From Phyllobacterium chamaecytisi (GTDB lineage Bacteria > Pseudomonadota > Alphaproteobacteria > Rhizobiales > Rhizobiaceae), in contig NZ_JAIQWW010000014.1 of NCBI RefSeq assembly GCF_020164455.1, forward strand, positions 1 to 64,000: a stretch of 64,000 nucleotides of DNA, in the 5' to 3' direction. Every line of letters starts with the position of its first letter. Within the stretch, counting starts at the first letter, position 1. The notes beneath the pieces are model-generated. The model worked only from the letters and a program-made list of their open reading frames with translations. It had not been told where the DNA came from and searched no databases. This document shows positions 63,935 through 64,000 of the stretch, in pieces. The position numbers and the translations under genes were made by a program.

Positions 63935-64000
63935 ATGAGCGGTGGACATTCATCCTATACGCCGAGCACTGGCATCGAGAAATGGATCGACGCGCGACTA
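63935..64000 (+). CDS. petB: Cytochrome b of the bc1 complex, N-terminal fragment
   Basis: Twenty-two codons beginning M-S-G-G-H-S-S-Y-T-P and reading G-I-E-K-W-I-D-A-R-L at the window edge, the usual start of rhizobial cytochrome b. GGGGAGA lies just before the ATG. The gene continues beyond the window. The operon order petA-petB is standard. Confidence 0.9.
   Translation, partial: MSGGHSSYTPSTGIEKWIDARL

Noticed and set aside
1-64000. CRISPR array, rRNA operon, prophage or integrative element
   Set aside because: No regularly spaced direct repeats, rRNA sequence, integrase, transposase or phage structural gene was seen. I also saw no tRNA gene, though reading by eye could miss one.

Overview
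The window is a gene-dense stretch of chromosome from an alphaproteobacterium of the order Hyphomicrobiales (Rhizobiales), most like Phyllobacterium, Brucella/Ochrobactrum or Mesorhizobium. The evidence is the cell-cycle genes ctrA and chpT beside eipA (the Brucella arrangement), a fused trpE(G) with a Trp-codon leader, a PutR-controlled short PutA, choline uptake genes choXWV, and petAB at the right edge. No prophage, plasmid, CRISPR or rRNA signature is visible. Coding density is about 90 percent.

Layout. 0-7 kb: a cut-off PqiA-like membrane protein, a periplasmic C-terminal processing protease, a small GNAT protein, a FliJ-like protein, then ctrA, a degenerate receiver protein, chpT and eipA. 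Five GANTC (CcrM) sites lie upstream of ctrA and three lie between chpT and eipA. 7-15 kb: a tethered coiled-coil protein, an rRNA methyltransferase, a HugZ-like protein, a SleB-type lipoprotein hydrolase, a DUF930 protein, a lipoprotein, a coupled membrane hydrolase/ICMT pair and an SDR dehydrogenase. 15-24 kb: a complete dipeptide ABC operon (dppABCDF-like, with a hairpin after the binding protein) and the convergent choline uptake operon choXWV. 24-32 kb: thymidine kinase, then a five-gene block with a coiled-coil protein, two unrecognised proteins, a AAA+ ATPase and a DUF2333 membrane protein. This block is the best candidate for an undescribed system, and it carries a decayed tail duplication. 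32-45 kb: putR/putA around a shared operator-like palindrome, fhs, trpE(G) with leader and attenuator, a CDF metal exporter, two palindromic repeat elements, a secreted esterase, and leuA with a Leu-rich leader. 45-57 kb: metallophosphoesterase, Nudix and GST genes, then a four-gene MoxR/DUF58/DUF4159 operon, then DUF1285, a CoA-type Nudix hydrolase and the CCA-adding enzyme. 58-64 kb: hemF, a branched-chain amino acid binding protein, trmL, an ABC exporter, petA and the first codons of petB.

How the genes work together. ChpT passes phosphate to CtrA, and EipA acts in the envelope in the same regulatory circle. The dpp, cho and liv-like genes serve nutrient uptake, and putA catabolises proline. 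trpE(G) and leuA are each preceded by a ribosome-stalling leader, so amino-acid supply controls them by attenuation. A mobile palindromic repeat occurs twice (6919-7097 and 40839-41115), and each copy keeps its own self-complementary ends. All functional assignments come from reading motifs by eye; no database search was run.
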